Origin: Sphingomonas sp. JUb134 | GTDB taxonomy: Bacteria; Pseudomonadota; Alphaproteobacteria; Sphingomonadales; Sphingomonadaceae | Reading direction: 5' to 3' | DNA: 64,000 bases | Assembly: GCF_004341505.2 (NCBI RefSeq) | Contig: NZ_SLYP02000001.1 | Span: forward strand, 3,124,501-3,188,500 | Shown: positions 51,795-61,184 of the stretch, in pieces | How the letters are laid out: every line of letters begins with the position of its first letter | Position numbering within the stretch: position 1 is the stretch's first letter | Translations under genes and position numbers: made by a program | Notes under the pieces: generated by a model | Database searches by the model: none | The model's input: the letters and a program-made list of their open reading frames with translations, nothing else | Told to the model about the DNA's origin: nothing

Positions 51795-51820
51795 CAAGGC
51801 GGCCTACCGGCCACGCTTAC

Positions 51821-52248
51821 TGATGACAAACCGGTTAGACCGGGGATCGAACAAGCCCAGGGGAGCAGAGCGCTTCGAGCGCGATGACGTGATTAGGGAT
51901 CCGATCCGCGGACTTCATCAGGGCCAGCAGCCATGCGGTGCTGCACGAACAGGCCGAACACATGGATGCACCCGACCGGTGCTCATCGCCGCACGAAAGC
52001 TCTTGCACCGCAGGGGTCGTCCACACATGGCTCAACGGCCACATCATTGCACAGCTACGCTGGTGCAGGGGCCGTCCAACCCATCACGTCAAACGCCGCA
52101 AAGTTCCTGCACGCGCAGAGCCATGATCATCGGTTGATTTCTGACCTGAATCAACGTTCGGATCCTCTTTCCAGCATGTCGGATACTTATCTATTTGCTC
52201 AACGTGATCTTCGACCACACACTCGTGGGTGGACCCTTTTCGGGCAGG
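51821..52248. other. Non-coding stretch between IS66 and an unrecognised gene fragment
   Basis: I see no convincing gene in these 428 bp. Short frames on both strands (for example 51835-52047 reverse and 51933-52292 forward) carry no recognisable motif or ribosome binding site, and the composition is less GC-biased by codon position than the genes. It is probably decayed mobile or plasmid-derived DNA. Confidence 0.4.
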
Positions 52249-52788
52249 CTAGAATGAGGCCGCGAACAGGTCGGGATCTTGGTCCGGCCTGAGGCTCAGC
52301 GCGACGCTTCTGGGGCCGAGGGTGGTCAGCACCTCTAAAGTCTCGGTTCGCGTGATCCGGGACATCAGCCAGCGGCGGCGCCACGCCGCCGCGATTGTCC
52401 CGGCGGGGGCGGGCTCCGCGATTGGCGCCTCCAGCCCGAGCAAGCTGCTGCGGGAGCCATAACCAAGCTCGCAGGCGTAGAAGAGCCGGGGCATGTTGTG
52501 GTGCAGGACGCTGTCGCTGTCGATGCCGAGCGCATCCAACCCTTCCCTGATTTGCCTAAGCCTCGGGCTCGTGCCCTCCCCAAAACGGTTGTTAACGCGC
52601 CTGGAAGTATGGACCGTCTCGGCCATGCGCTGGAGCGCTTGGGCCGTGTCTTGGCCGAGATGAAGGGTGCCGAAGCCGCCGGTCCTACTTCGGCCAACCG
52701 AGTCCCAGCTTAGGTCGTCCGCAAGACCCTCATGCTCGGTCGCCTTTAATTTGAGGCGGTTGTATTGGCTCGAGCCCGCTCCGTAGAG
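52249..52788 (-). pseudogene. Unrecognised protein, 5' end removed by IS21
   Basis: About 180 codons in a good frame (LYGAGSSQYNRLKLKATEHEG, then GGFGTLHLGQDTAQALQRMAE, RVNNRFGEGTSPRLRQIREGLDALGI) end naturally at 52249 after DQDPDLFAASF. The upstream part is replaced by the IS21 terminus at 52789, whose TTG would be the first in-frame start. I do not recognise the family. The Arg-rich RRVNNRFGEGTSPRLRQIR block and the repeated helices suggest a nucleic-acid-associated protein, which is a guess. Confidence 0.45.
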
Positions 52789-52917
52789 TGTCAACGGCGG
52801 AGCAAAACCAGGCCAGCGGGGCGGAGTAAAAGCAGGCCACTTGAGGCGCGCGCTGACGATATGAAAAGGGCCCCGATCGGGGCCCTTTTCATATCGTTGC
52901 CGTCCTCGGCCTGATGG

Positions 52918-53769
52918 TCAGGAAGATAATATCTCACCGGTGTCCGGGTCGGACAGGGCACTGGCCTGGTTTTGCTCCGCCCCGCGACGTTTGCGTCCGG
53001 TGGACTGCTTGAGGCGATAGCTGTCGCCGTTCATGGTCAGGATGGTGGCATGGTGGGTGAGCCGGTCGAGCAGTGCGCCGGTCAGCCGCTCGGAGGCGAG
53101 CACCTGCGTCCAGTCCTCGAACGGCAGGTTGGAGGTGATGATGGTCGAGCCGCGCTCGTAGCGCTGCGACAGCACCTCGAAGAGCAGTTCGGCGCCGGTC
53201 GGGGACAACGGGACGTAGCCGAGTTCATCGACGACGAGCAGCTTCACGGCCGCCATCTCGCGTTGGAGCTTGAGCAGCCGTCGCTCGTCTCGCGCCTCCA
53301 TCAACTGGTTCACCAGCGAGGCCGCGGTAGTGAAGGCGACTGTGAAGCCCTTCTGGCAAGCCGCCAGGCCGAGCGCGAGGGCTACATGCGTCTTGCCTGT
53401 CCCGCTGTTGCCGAGCGCAATGACGTTCTCGCGGCGCAGGATATATTCGCACCGTGCGAGCTCGACCACCATCATCTTGTTCAGGCTGGGGATGGCGGTG
53501 AACTCGAAGGTGTCGAAGCTCTTCACAGCCGGGAAACGGGCTGCGCGGATCCGTCGCTCGATGGTCCGGCGCTCGCGGTCGATGAGCTCCAACTCGATAA
53601 GCCGCAACAGGTAGCGCGTGTGGTCGACCCCGCCTTGCGCGCATTCGCGCGCGACCTTTTCGTACTCGCGCAGAACGGTTGGCAGTTTGAGTTGTTTGAG
53701 ATGATGGGCGAGCAGCACCTGTGGCGTACCTGCGGTCGTGCCCACCGGCATGGCGTCCTTGTCCGTCAT
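52918..53769 (-). CDS. istB: IS21 helper ATPase IstB (right copy)
   Basis: A 283-residue AAA+ ATPase with Walker A GNSGTGKT and Walker B LLVVDELGYV. Its protein sequence is identical to the left copy; one synonymous third-position change is visible (GAG here). It is coupled to istA by a four-base overlap. Confidence 0.92.
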   Translation of the reverse strand: MTDKDAMPVGTTAGTPQVLLAHHLKQLKLPTVLREYEKVARECAQGGVDHTRYLLRLIELELIDRERRTIERRIRAARFPAVKSFDTFEFTAIPSLNKMMVVELARCEYILRRENVIALGNSGTGKTHVALALGLAACQKGFTVAFTTAASLVNQLMEARDERRLLKLQREMAAVKLLVVDELGYVPLSPTGAELLFEVLSQRYERGSTIITSNLPFEDWTQVLASERLTGALLDRLTHHATILTMNGDSYRLKQSTGRKRRGAEQNQASALSDPDTGEILSS

Positions 53770-55253
53770 GCTGCCAGCACCGCATAGTCGGCCGCGCACG
53801 TCGTTTTGACGTCCATCTTGGGCACGTGCGGATACGCCGCTAAATCCAGGCGCGGCGGACGGCGCTCGATACGCGCCAGCGCGATGAGTTTTACCGCGTC
53901 AAAACCAGGTGCGCCCAACTGGACTGCCTCGGTCACGGCATCCGTGACGATGGGAAGCGGCATCGCCTCGAGCAGCCGCAGCACCTGGATGAACTCGCGT
54001 TTACCCTTGTTGCCCATCCGGGCCTCGAGCAGGTGGCGCAGATGCTGGAAGATGTCCGGCAGGTTCCAGTCCTGAAGGGCTGCCGCCTGGTCGAGCGCAC
54101 CGGGCTTGGTCTCGATGAGCGCGAGATAGTGCAGTGGGTTGGAGACGAATACGCCTTCGTCGTAGCAACGCGCGTGCCGGGCAATCTCTTCGCCCGCGCA
54201 TATGATGACGACCTCGTCGACGAACCCCTTCACCATCACGTCGCGGTAGCCGTACGCGGTCGGCACCGAATAGTCGTTGGTCCGGTAGCGCACCATCGCG
54301 GTCGACGACACGCGCGCCGCGCGTTTCTCGCATGGCTCCAGTGGTACGGACGGCAGCGTGCGCAATGCCGATACGTCTGCCGCCAGCCGCTCGGCAATGG
54401 TCTGCGCGTGCTGACCGGCATGCTCGCCCTGGCGCGTACGGCAGGACTCCTCGAACCTGGCGTTCAGGACATCGAAATTGGCAGCGACCGGCACGGGCAC
54501 CATGAAGTTGTTGCGCGCAAACTTCACCAGCCCCTCGACCTTGCCTTTGTCGTTGCCTCGCGCTGGACGCGCAAAACGGTCCTGAAACAGGTAGTGGCTG
54601 ACCAACTCGGTGAAGGCGCGTGTGCGCTCGCGCGTTCCATCGCCGCAGATCTTTGCCACGGCGATGGTTGTGTTGTCGTAGAGGATGGACAGCGGCACGC
54701 CCCCGAAGAACGCGAATGCCGACACGTGCCCGTCAAGAAACGCCTCGGTCGTCTCGCGCGGATACGCCTTGAAGAAGCAGGCATCCGACTGCGGCAGCGA
54801 CATGCAGAAATAGTGGATCTTCATCCGCTCCCCGCCGACGACCGCGACCGCCTCGCCAAAGTCGACCTGTGCATGCCCCGGCGGGTGCGCCAGCGGCACG
54901 AAGGTCTCGCGCCCGCGGGCCCTGCACAGCCGCACATGGTCCTTCACCATCGTGTAGCCGCCCGTATAGCCATGCTCGTCGCGCAGCCGCTCAAAGATCC
55001 GCTTGGCCGTGTGCTGCTGCTTGCCCGGCGCCTCGCGGTCGGCTGCCAGGATTGCGTCGATAACCGGTAGCAGCGTCCCGAGCTTCGGCTTGGTCGGAGG
55101 TTTCGTCCGGCGGTATCCAGGAGGCGCCGAATACAGGCACATCTTGCGTACCGTATCCCGGTTCAGCCCGAACACCTCCGCCGCTTCCCGGCGACTATGC
55201 CCCTCGACAAATACAAACCGTCTGACCGCTGCGTAGCTCTCCACGACAAACAT
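53766..55253 (-). CDS. istA: IS21 transposase IstA (right copy)
   Basis: A 495-residue integrase-fold transposase identical in protein sequence to the left copy, with the same HTH (REAAEVFGLNRDTVRKM) and acidic catalytic residues (QVDFGEAV, LYDNTTIAV, KGKVEGLV). Both genes are intact, so this copy could supply transposase for both IS21 elements. Confidence 0.9.
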   Translation of the reverse strand: MFVVESYAAVRRFVFVEGHSRREAAEVFGLNRDTVRKMCLYSAPPGYRRTKPPTKPKLGTLLPVIDAILAADREAPGKQQHTAKRIFERLRDEHGYTGGYTMVKDHVRLCRARGRETFVPLAHPPGHAQVDFGEAVAVVGGERMKIHYFCMSLPQSDACFFKAYPRETTEAFLDGHVSAFAFFGGVPLSILYDNTTIAVAKICGDGTRERTRAFTELVSHYLFQDRFARPARGNDKGKVEGLVKFARNNFMVPVPVAANFDVLNARFEESCRTRQGEHAGQHAQTIAERLAADVSALRTLPSVPLEPCEKRAARVSSTAMVRYRTNDYSVPTAYGYRDVMVKGFVDEVVIICAGEEIARHARCYDEGVFVSNPLHYLALIETKPGALDQAAALQDWNLPDIFQHLRHLLEARMGNKGKREFIQVLRLLEAMPLPIVTDAVTEAVQLGAPGFDAVKLIALARIERRPPRLDLAAYPHVPKMDVKTTCAADYAVLAA

Positions 55254-55399
55254 CCCCGCCGCTCCGCAAAGGGAGCAGCTTACCAACTGGCCGGATTTTA
55301 CTCCGCCCCCGACGGCACTGCGCCGGCGGTCCTGTGGCCTGGTTTGTCACCGCCCTTCACATGCCTGTCAAAGCTGGAGTGCCCAGCTTTGACCGGGAG

Positions 55400-55475
55400 T
55401 GGTGCCGCTTACAGGACTCGAACCTGTGACCCCCGCATTACGAATGCGATGCTCTACCAACTGAGCTAAAGCGGC
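55400..55475 (-). tRNA. tRNA-Thr (anticodon CGU)
   Basis: The reverse strand folds into a complete cloverleaf. The acceptor stem GCCGCTT pairs with AAGCGGC; the D arm is GCTCAGTTGGTAGAGC. The anticodon stem is TCGCA/TGCGG with loop TTCGTAA (anticodon CGT), and the T arm is ACAGGTTCGAGTCCTGT. Discriminator A is followed by an encoded CCA. The 3' end faces the IS21 element. Confidence 0.95.
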
Positions 55476-55658
55476 ACATGGGGCGCACAGCGCCTCGTGG
55501 GAAGCGCGCGCTTACCAGCGGGTGGCGGCGGTGGCAAGCGCCGCTTGCGCTGTTTTCGCACATTACCGGCCGCCGGCACCCGCCGGCGATTGTTTCATTC
55601 ATCCTTTACCATGAACCGTCACAATGCACCCGGGCAGCGACGCCCGTGAGGATCGACT

Positions 55659-56507
55659 ATGGACAGGGCGCGCGGGCCGGACGATCAGCCCGAACGAGAG
55701 GAGTTCGACCGCGATGGCGTCGGACAGGGGCCGGAACCGCAGCGCGTGATCGGCGGCGACGAGCGGCGGATGCATGTCCGCGCGTACAACCACTGGATTT
55801 CGCTGCTTAAGGGCCGCACCTATCCGACCATCGACGAGCTGGATCTCGCAGCGGCCGGCGATTTCGGCCCGCACGGCGTGCTGCTCGACTTCTCGCACGA
55901 CGATGCCGAGCCGCGCATCCGCTTCATCGGTCATGCCGTGCGCGAGGAGTGCGGCGTCACCTCCGGCATCCTCAGGATCGCGGACGTACCGCAGGGCTCG
56001 CTGCTGGCGCGCCTCACCGAACAATATCCGCAGATCCTGGCCAGCCGCGCGCCGATCGGGTTCGAGGCGGAGTTCGTGTCGCAACGCGGCCATCCCACCC
56101 TCTATCGCGGCATCCTGATGCCCTTCTCGTCCGACCAGCGCCGGATCAACTTCATCTATGGCGTGATCAACTGGAAGGAAGTCGCCGACGCGCGCATCCA
56201 GGCGCAGCTGGCAGCGGAGATGGCGGACGCCCGCAGCACCGATGCGCCGCCCCCCGCCCCCGTCGCACCCGCCTGGGCAGACGGGCCGAGCGCAGGGCTG
56301 GACGCGCCCGAGGGCAACCTTCGATCCGCGAGCGACGTGTTGCGTACCGCCCCCGCGCTCGGATCGGTCGACCTGGATGCAGGGACGGAGGAGTTCGTTC
56401 TGCTGCTCGGCCGTGCGACGCTGGACGGCCGCGTCGAGATCGTCGGCGCCGTGGACGGCAGCGATGGTCTCACGCAGGAGGCGATCCGCCGCGTGCGGCG
56501 CGACTGA
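55659..56507 (+). CDS. PAS-like (PAS_5 type) sensory domain protein
   Basis: A 282-residue cytoplasmic protein. Residues about 40-165 resemble the alphaproteobacterial PAS_5 domain: AYNHWISLLKGRTYPTIDELDL, VLLDFSHDDAEPRIRFIGHAVREECG, TLYRGILMPFSSDQRRINFIYGVINWKE. A Pro/Ala-rich linker and a short beta-containing C-terminal part (EEFVLLLGRATLDGRVEIVGAVDG) follow; no kinase, GGDEF or DNA-binding domain is attached. GAGGA sits 7 bp before the ATG. It lies 71 bp upstream of the glutamate dehydrogenase gene in the same direction, so a regulatory link is possible but unproven. Confidence 0.7.
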   Translation: MDRARGPDDQPEREEFDRDGVGQGPEPQRVIGGDERRMHVRAYNHWISLLKGRTYPTIDELDLAAAGDFGPHGVLLDFSHDDAEPRIRFIGHAVREECGVTSGILRIADVPQGSLLARLTEQYPQILASRAPIGFEAEFVSQRGHPTLYRGILMPFSSDQRRINFIYGVINWKEVADARIQAQLAAEMADARSTDAPPPAPVAPAWADGPSAGLDAPEGNLRSASDVLRTAPALGSVDLDAGTEEFVLLLGRATLDGRVEIVGAVDGSDGLTQEAIRRVRRD

Positions 56508-56578
56508 CGCAGCGCAGCAATCCCTTCGCACCTGCGACAAGGGTTGAGCCGGTCGAAGCCGGGGCGCATATCCCTGCC

Positions 56579-59500
56579 ATGACCGAAGAGGATAAGGTGC
56601 CGCAGGCAATTGCGGCGAGGTTGTTCGATGGTGCGCTTCCGAGCGAACTCGAAGGGCTCGGAACCGAGGAACGGGAGGCGGCGGTACGGCTGGTGGCAGA
56701 TGCCGCCCGCGCCCGCCCGCCCGGGTCGGCCTCCATCGCCATCGACAGTGTCACCACCGACGGGCGCCGCCGCATGCGGCTTGCCGTCGTCAACGACGAC
56801 ATGCCCTTCCTGGTCGATTCGATCGCGGCCGCGATCACGGGCCACAATCTTCTCATCGAACGCATCATCCACCCCGTGCTCCCGGTCGTGCGCGACGCAG
56901 CCGGCTCCATTGTCGACATCGCCGACGGCGGCGCGCGCGAATCGATGGTCTATATCGAGATGGACCGCGTCGACGCCCGGCTGCGCCGCGAACTGAGCGA
57001 CGAGATCGAACGCAACCTGGCGGACGTCCGCGCCGCAGTCGCCGATTGGCAGCCGATGCAGCAGGCGATGCGCGACGATGCGGCGCAGACGCCCGATCCG
57101 GAGACCCGCGCGCTGCTCGAATGGTTCCTGGACCGCAACTTCACGCTGCTGGGGCACCTGCGCTGGTCGGCGGGCGAGAGCGACCGTGACTGCCTGGGCA
57201 TCGCCCGCCGGCCGATCCACAGCCAGATGCTCGCCGAAAGCTCCCGCCAGCGCGCGATCGCCTGGTTCGAAGCAGGCCACTCGCTGCTGCTGCTCAAATC
57301 GAACGCGCTATCGACCGTCCACCGCCGCGCGCCCCTCGACCTGGTCGTGCTGCCGATCCGCGACGGCGGCCAGGTCGTCGGCCTGTCGATCCACGCCGGG
57401 CTCTGGACCAGCGCCGCGCTGCATGCCGCCCCCGCCGAGGTACCGGTGCTGCGCCGCAACCTCGCCGCGCTCCAGGCGCAGTTCGGCTTCGATCCCACGG
57501 GTCATGCCGGCAAGTCGCTCGCCCATGCGCTGACCGCCCTGCCCCATGATCTCACCACGGCCTTTCCGCCGGAGGCACTGGAGACGCTGGCGCTCACCGC
57601 CATGTCGATCGCGGACCGGCCGCGCTCGCGGGTGGTGCTGATCCGCAGCCCGCTCGGACGCCACCTGTTCGCGTTCGTCTGGCTGCAGCGCGACGATCTC
57701 TCGACCGGTCGGCGCAGCGCCATTGGCGACATGCTGTGCGAGGCGGCGCACGCCCGGCTGCTCAGCTGGACGATCGCCGTCGAGGGCGACGCCGCGCTGA
57801 TCCGCTACATGCTCGACCTGCGCGGCGAGGGGCAGATGCCCGACGGCGCGGAGCTCGACCGGCGCGTCGAACGGATGGTCCGCGGCTGGAGCCCGGCGAT
57901 CGAGGCGGCGCTGGGCGAGATCGCGCCCTCAGGCGCCGCCGCCCGGCTGGCGCTGCGCTATGCCACGGCCTTCCCGGTCAACTACCGCAACGTCAACACG
58001 GCCGAGGAAGCGGCGCACGACGTGCTGCGCCTGGGCAGTCTCAGCGACACCGGCAGCCGCTCGGTCCGCATCCTGACGGCGCCCGACGGAACGCTGCGGA
58101 TCAAGCTCTACCGCCAGGGCGGCGCGCTCTCGCTGTCGGATGCGGTGCCGGTGTTCGAGAACTTCGGTTTCCGCGTGGTGGAGGAAATCCCCACCCGCCT
58201 CAGCGACGAGGCGCAGTCCTTCATCCACGACTTCGCGGTCGAGCTGCCCGGCGCCACCGGTGCGCCGCAGTTCGACGTGCGGGTGGCCGAGGAAGCGATC
58301 GCCGCCGTGCTGGAGAACCGGGCGGAAAACGACGGCTTCAACCGGCTCATCGTGGAAGCCGGGCTCGCCCCTGCCTCAGTGGTGCTGTTCCGCGCCTGGT
58401 TCCGCTATCTGCGCCAGGCGGGGCTCACCTACCCGCTCGGCACCGTCGTCGACGCGCTCCGGCGCGCGCCGAAGGTGGCGCGTGCGCTGGTCGAGCGCTT
58501 CGCCGCGATCCACGATCCGGCGAATGCGGACGCGGCGAGGGCCGAGGAAGCGGACGCCGCGATCGAGCGCGGGCTCGACGCCGTCTCCGCCATCGACGAC
58601 GACCGCATCCTGCGCGCGATGCGAGCGCTGATCGGCGCGACGCTGCGCACCAACGCCTTTGCCCCCGCCGCGGCCGAAGCGCTGGCGTTCAAGCTCGACA
58701 GCGCCAAGGTGCCGGGCCTGCCCAAGCCGCTGCCGTGGCGGGAGATCTTCGTCTATTCGCCGCGCGTGGAGGGCATCCACCTCCGCGCGGGTCCGGTCGC
58801 CCGCGGTGGTCTGCGCTGGTCGGACCGGCGCGACGACTTCCGCACCGAGATCCTGGGCCTGATGAAGGCGCAGCGGGTCAAGAACGCGGTGATCGTGCCG
58901 ACCGGCGCCAAGGGCGGCTTCTACCCCAAGCAGCTCCCTTCTCCCTCGGATCGCGACGCCTGGCTGGCGGAGGGGACGGAGAGCTACCGCATCTTCATCC
59001 GCACGCTGCTGTCGATCACCGACAACCTCGTCGAGAACCGCGTCGTCCATCCGGAGGGCGTGACGATCCTCGATGGCGAGGACCCCTATTTCGTGGTCGC
59101 CGCCGACAAGGGGACCGCCACCTTCTCCGACGTCGCCAATGCGCTGGCGATGGAGCGCGGCTTCTGGCTGGGCGATGCCTTCGCCAGCGGCGGCAGCCAC
59201 GGCTATGACCACAAGGCGATGGGCATCACCGCCCGCGGCGGCTGGGTGTCGGTCCAGCGCCACTTCCTGGAAATGGGCGTCGACGTGCAGGCCGATCCGG
59301 TCACCGTCGTCGGCTGCGGCGACATGTCGGGCGACGTGTTCGGCAACGGCATGCTCCTGTCCAAGTCGATCAAGCTGCAGGCCGCGTTCGACCACCGCCA
59401 CATCTTCCTCGATCCGAACCCGGATGCCGCCAAGAGCTGGGAGGAGCGCCAGCGGCTGTTCAACCTCCCCCGCTCCAGCTGGGACGATTACGACAAGGGC

Positions 59501-61177
59501 CTGATCTCGGAAGGCGGCGGCGTCTTCCCGCGCACCGCCAAGACGATCCCGCTGTCCGAGCCCGTGCGCCGCATGCTGGGCATCGAGGACACCGAGCTCG
59601 ACCCGACCGCGCTGATCTCCGCGATCCTGCGCGCGCCCGCCGACCTGCTGTGGTTCGGCGGCATCGGCACCTATGTGAAGGCAGGGCACGAGGCGCATTC
59701 GGACGTCGGCGATCCCGCCAACGATCGCATCCGCGTCAATGCGGAGGCGCTGCGCGTAAAGGTCGTCGGCGAAGGCGCGAACCTGGGCGTCACGCAAGCC
59801 GCGCGCATCGCCTTTGCGGCCAAGGGCGGCCGCATCAACACCGACTTCATCGACAATTCGGCGGGCGTCGACTGCTCGGACAACGAGGTCAACATCAAGA
59901 TCGCGCTGAACCGCGAGATGACGGAAGGGCGGCTCGGGTTCGAGGATCGCAACGCGTTGCTGGCCGAGATGACCGACGACGTCGCCCGGCTGGTGCTGGA
60001 GGACAACCGCCTCCAGACGCTCGCCCTCTCCTTCATGGAGGGCGATGGCGCCGTCGCGGTGCCGAGCTATGTCCGCGTGATCGAGATGCTCGAAAGCGCC
60101 GGCCGGCTCGACCGCGCCGTCGAGGGCCTCGCCCCCAACGACGAGCTGCTGCGCCGCGCGCAGGAGGGCCAGGGCTTCACCCGCCCGGAGCTGGCGGTGC
60201 TGCTCGCCTCGGCCAAGCTCGCGCTCCAGGACGCGATCGAGGCGAACCAGCTCGGCCATACCCCCGAACTGCTGCCGGACCTGCAGGCCGCGTTCCCGCG
60301 CGCCATGCAGGCGCGGTTCGGCGATGCGATCGAACAGCACCGCCTGCGTGGGGAGATCGTCGCCACCAAGCTCGCCAACCGCATCGTCAACCGGCTGGGC
60401 GTGCTCCATCCGACCGAACTGGTCGAGGAGGAAGGCGCTGCCGTCGGCGATCTGGCCGCGATGTTCGTCGTCGCCGAGCGGCTGTTCGACCTGCCCACCC
60501 TCTGGGCGCAGATCGAGCAGGCGGACATCAGCGAGGACGCACGCCTCGCGCTGATCGGCCATGCCGCCGCCGCCACCCGCGTGCAGATCGCCGACCTGCT
60601 GCGCGCCTGCCGCCCGGGCACGCGCCCGGCCGAGGCCATCGCGCGGCTGAAGCCGGCGATCGACCGCCTGGACGCGCAGGCGGATTCGCTCCTGCTGAGC
60701 GAGGCCCGGGCCCAGAGCGAGCGGATGCGCGAGCGCCTCGCCGCGGCCGGCGCTCCCGACGCGCTCAGCGCCCGGGTCGTCCGCTTGTTCGACCTGGACG
60801 GCGCCATCGGCCTGGCCGACCTGGGTGCAGAGCGCGGGGTCGACGAAGTGGTGCTCGCCCATGCGTTCACGCATCTGGGCGAGGCACTGGGGCTCGACTG
60901 GGCGCAGGCCGCCACGGCGCGCATCACCAGCGGCGATCCGTGGGAGCGGCTGCTGATCGCGGGTCTCTCGCGCGACTTCCAGCAGCTGCGGCTCGACTTC
61001 CTCGCCCGGATCGACGGCACCGATCCGCAGGCGGCGGTCGATGCCTGGATGGCGGAGAACCAGCCTCGCGTCGCGCAGTTCACTGCGCTCGTGGCCCGTG
61101 CCCGGCTGGCGCCCACCCCGACGCTGGCGATCCTCGCGCAGATCGCCGGGCAGGCGCGCGTCCTGCTGGGGCGTTGA
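56579..61177 (+). CDS. NAD-dependent glutamate dehydrogenase, large (about 180 kDa) type
   Basis: A 1,532-residue enzyme of the large NAD-GDH class (usually 1,500-1,650 residues), which deaminates glutamate to 2-oxoglutarate. The N-terminal ACT-like regulatory segments (MRLAVVNDDMPFLVDSIAAAITGHNL, RNFTLLGHLRW) precede the catalytic core with VARGGLRWSDRRDDFRTEILGLMKAQRVKNAVIVPTGAKGGF. The NAD-binding part includes TVVGCGDMSGDVFGNGM, and the segment KVVGEGANLGVTQAARI is conserved. The C-terminal helical region is typical and has no separate enzyme activity. The start at MTEEDK (56579) is supported by the family N-terminus. A hairpin follows the stop. Confidence 0.93.
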   Translation: MTEEDKVPQAIAARLFDGALPSELEGLGTEEREAAVRLVADAARARPPGSASIAIDSVTTDGRRRMRLAVVNDDMPFLVDSIAAAITGHNLLIERIIHPVLPVVRDAAGSIVDIADGGARESMVYIEMDRVDARLRRELSDEIERNLADVRAAVADWQPMQQAMRDDAAQTPDPETRALLEWFLDRNFTLLGHLRWSAGESDRDCLGIARRPIHSQMLAESSRQRAIAWFEAGHSLLLLKSNALSTVHRRAPLDLVVLPIRDGGQVVGLSIHAGLWTSAALHAAPAEVPVLRRNLAALQAQFGFDPTGHAGKSLAHALTALPHDLTTAFPPEALETLALTAMSIADRPRSRVVLIRSPLGRHLFAFVWLQRDDLSTGRRSAIGDMLCEAAHARLLSWTIAVEGDAALIRYMLDLRGEGQMPDGAELDRRVERMVRGWSPAIEAALGEIAPSGAAARLALRYATAFPVNYRNVNTAEEAAHDVLRLGSLSDTGSRSVRILTAPDGTLRIKLYRQGGALSLSDAVPVFENFGFRVVEEIPTRLSDEAQSFIHDFAVELPGATGAPQFDVRVAEEAIAAVLENRAENDGFNRLIVEAGLAPASVVLFRAWFRYLRQAGLTYPLGTVVDALRRAPKVARALVERFAAIHDPANADAARAEEADAAIERGLDAVSAIDDDRILRAMRALIGATLRTNAFAPAAAEALAFKLDSAKVPGLPKPLPWREIFVYSPRVEGIHLRAGPVARGGLRWSDRRDDFRTEILGLMKAQRVKNAVIVPTGAKGGFYPKQLPSPSDRDAWLAEGTESYRIFIRTLLSITDNLVENRVVHPEGVTILDGEDPYFVVAADKGTATFSDVANALAMERGFWLGDAFASGGSHGYDHKAMGITARGGWVSVQRHFLEMGVDVQADPVTVVGCGDMSGDVFGNGMLLSKSIKLQAAFDHRHIFLDPNPDAAKSWEERQRLFNLPRSSWDDYDKGLISEGGGVFPRTAKTIPLSEPVRRMLGIEDTELDPTALISAILRAPADLLWFGGIGTYVKAGHEAHSDVGDPANDRIRVNAEALRVKVVGEGANLGVTQAARIAFAAKGGRINTDFIDNSAGVDCSDNEVNIKIALNREMTEGRLGFEDRNALLAEMTDDVARLVLEDNRLQTLALSFMEGDGAVAVPSYVRVIEMLESAGRLDRAVEGLAPNDELLRRAQEGQGFTRPELAVLLASAKLALQDAIEANQLGHTPELLPDLQAAFPRAMQARFGDAIEQHRLRGEIVATKLANRIVNRLGVLHPTELVEEEGAAVGDLAAMFVVAERLFDLPTLWAQIEQADISEDARLALIGHAAAATRVQIADLLRACRPGTRPAEAIARLKPAIDRLDAQADSLLLSEARAQSERMRERLAAAGAPDALSARVVRLFDLDGAIGLADLGAERGVDEVVLAHAFTHLGEALGLDWAQAATARITSGDPWERLLIAGLSRDFQQLRLDFLARIDGTDPQAAVDAWMAENQPRVAQFTALVARARLAPTPTLAILAQIAGQARVLLGR

Positions 61178-61184
61178 TCCAAGG

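Larger units (their letters stand above)
48791..51820 (+). mobile_element. Complete IS66-family element with passenger gene
   Basis: A 3,030-bp element bounded by terminal inverted repeats beginning GTAAGCGTGGCC at both ends (23 of the first 26 positions match). It carries tnpA, tnpB, tnpC and a pRiA4b ORF-3-like passenger. The eight bases outside each end (CTATGCGG and TGATGACA) differ, so the usual 8-bp target duplication is absent, pointing to recombination after insertion. The right 1,651 bp are repeated inverted at 9812-11462. Confidence 0.92.
52789..55361 (-). mobile_element. Complete IS21-family element, right copy (inverted)
   Basis: A 2,573-bp element of the same length as 12173-14745 and reversed. 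The ends are TGTCAACGGCGG at 52789 and CCGCCCTTCACA at 55361. It contains istB and istA with identical translated proteins and the same 40-bp palindrome at 52857-52896. Flanks CCGTAGAG and TGCCTGTC show no target duplication. It ends 38 bp from the tRNA-Thr gene. Confidence 0.9.

Noticed and set aside
51933..52292. Short forward frames between IS66 and IS21
   Set aside because: No motif, no ribosome binding site and unusual composition; regarded as non-coding remnants.
12173..55361. Classical composite transposon bounded by IS21
   Set aside because: No direct target duplication at the outer ends, and each IS is flanked by fragments of other elements; recombination is a better explanation.
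55400..55475. Integrase-type island with duplicated tRNA end
   Set aside because: I looked for a repeat of the tRNA 3' sequence near 9.6-12 kb and saw none; no integrase gene is present.
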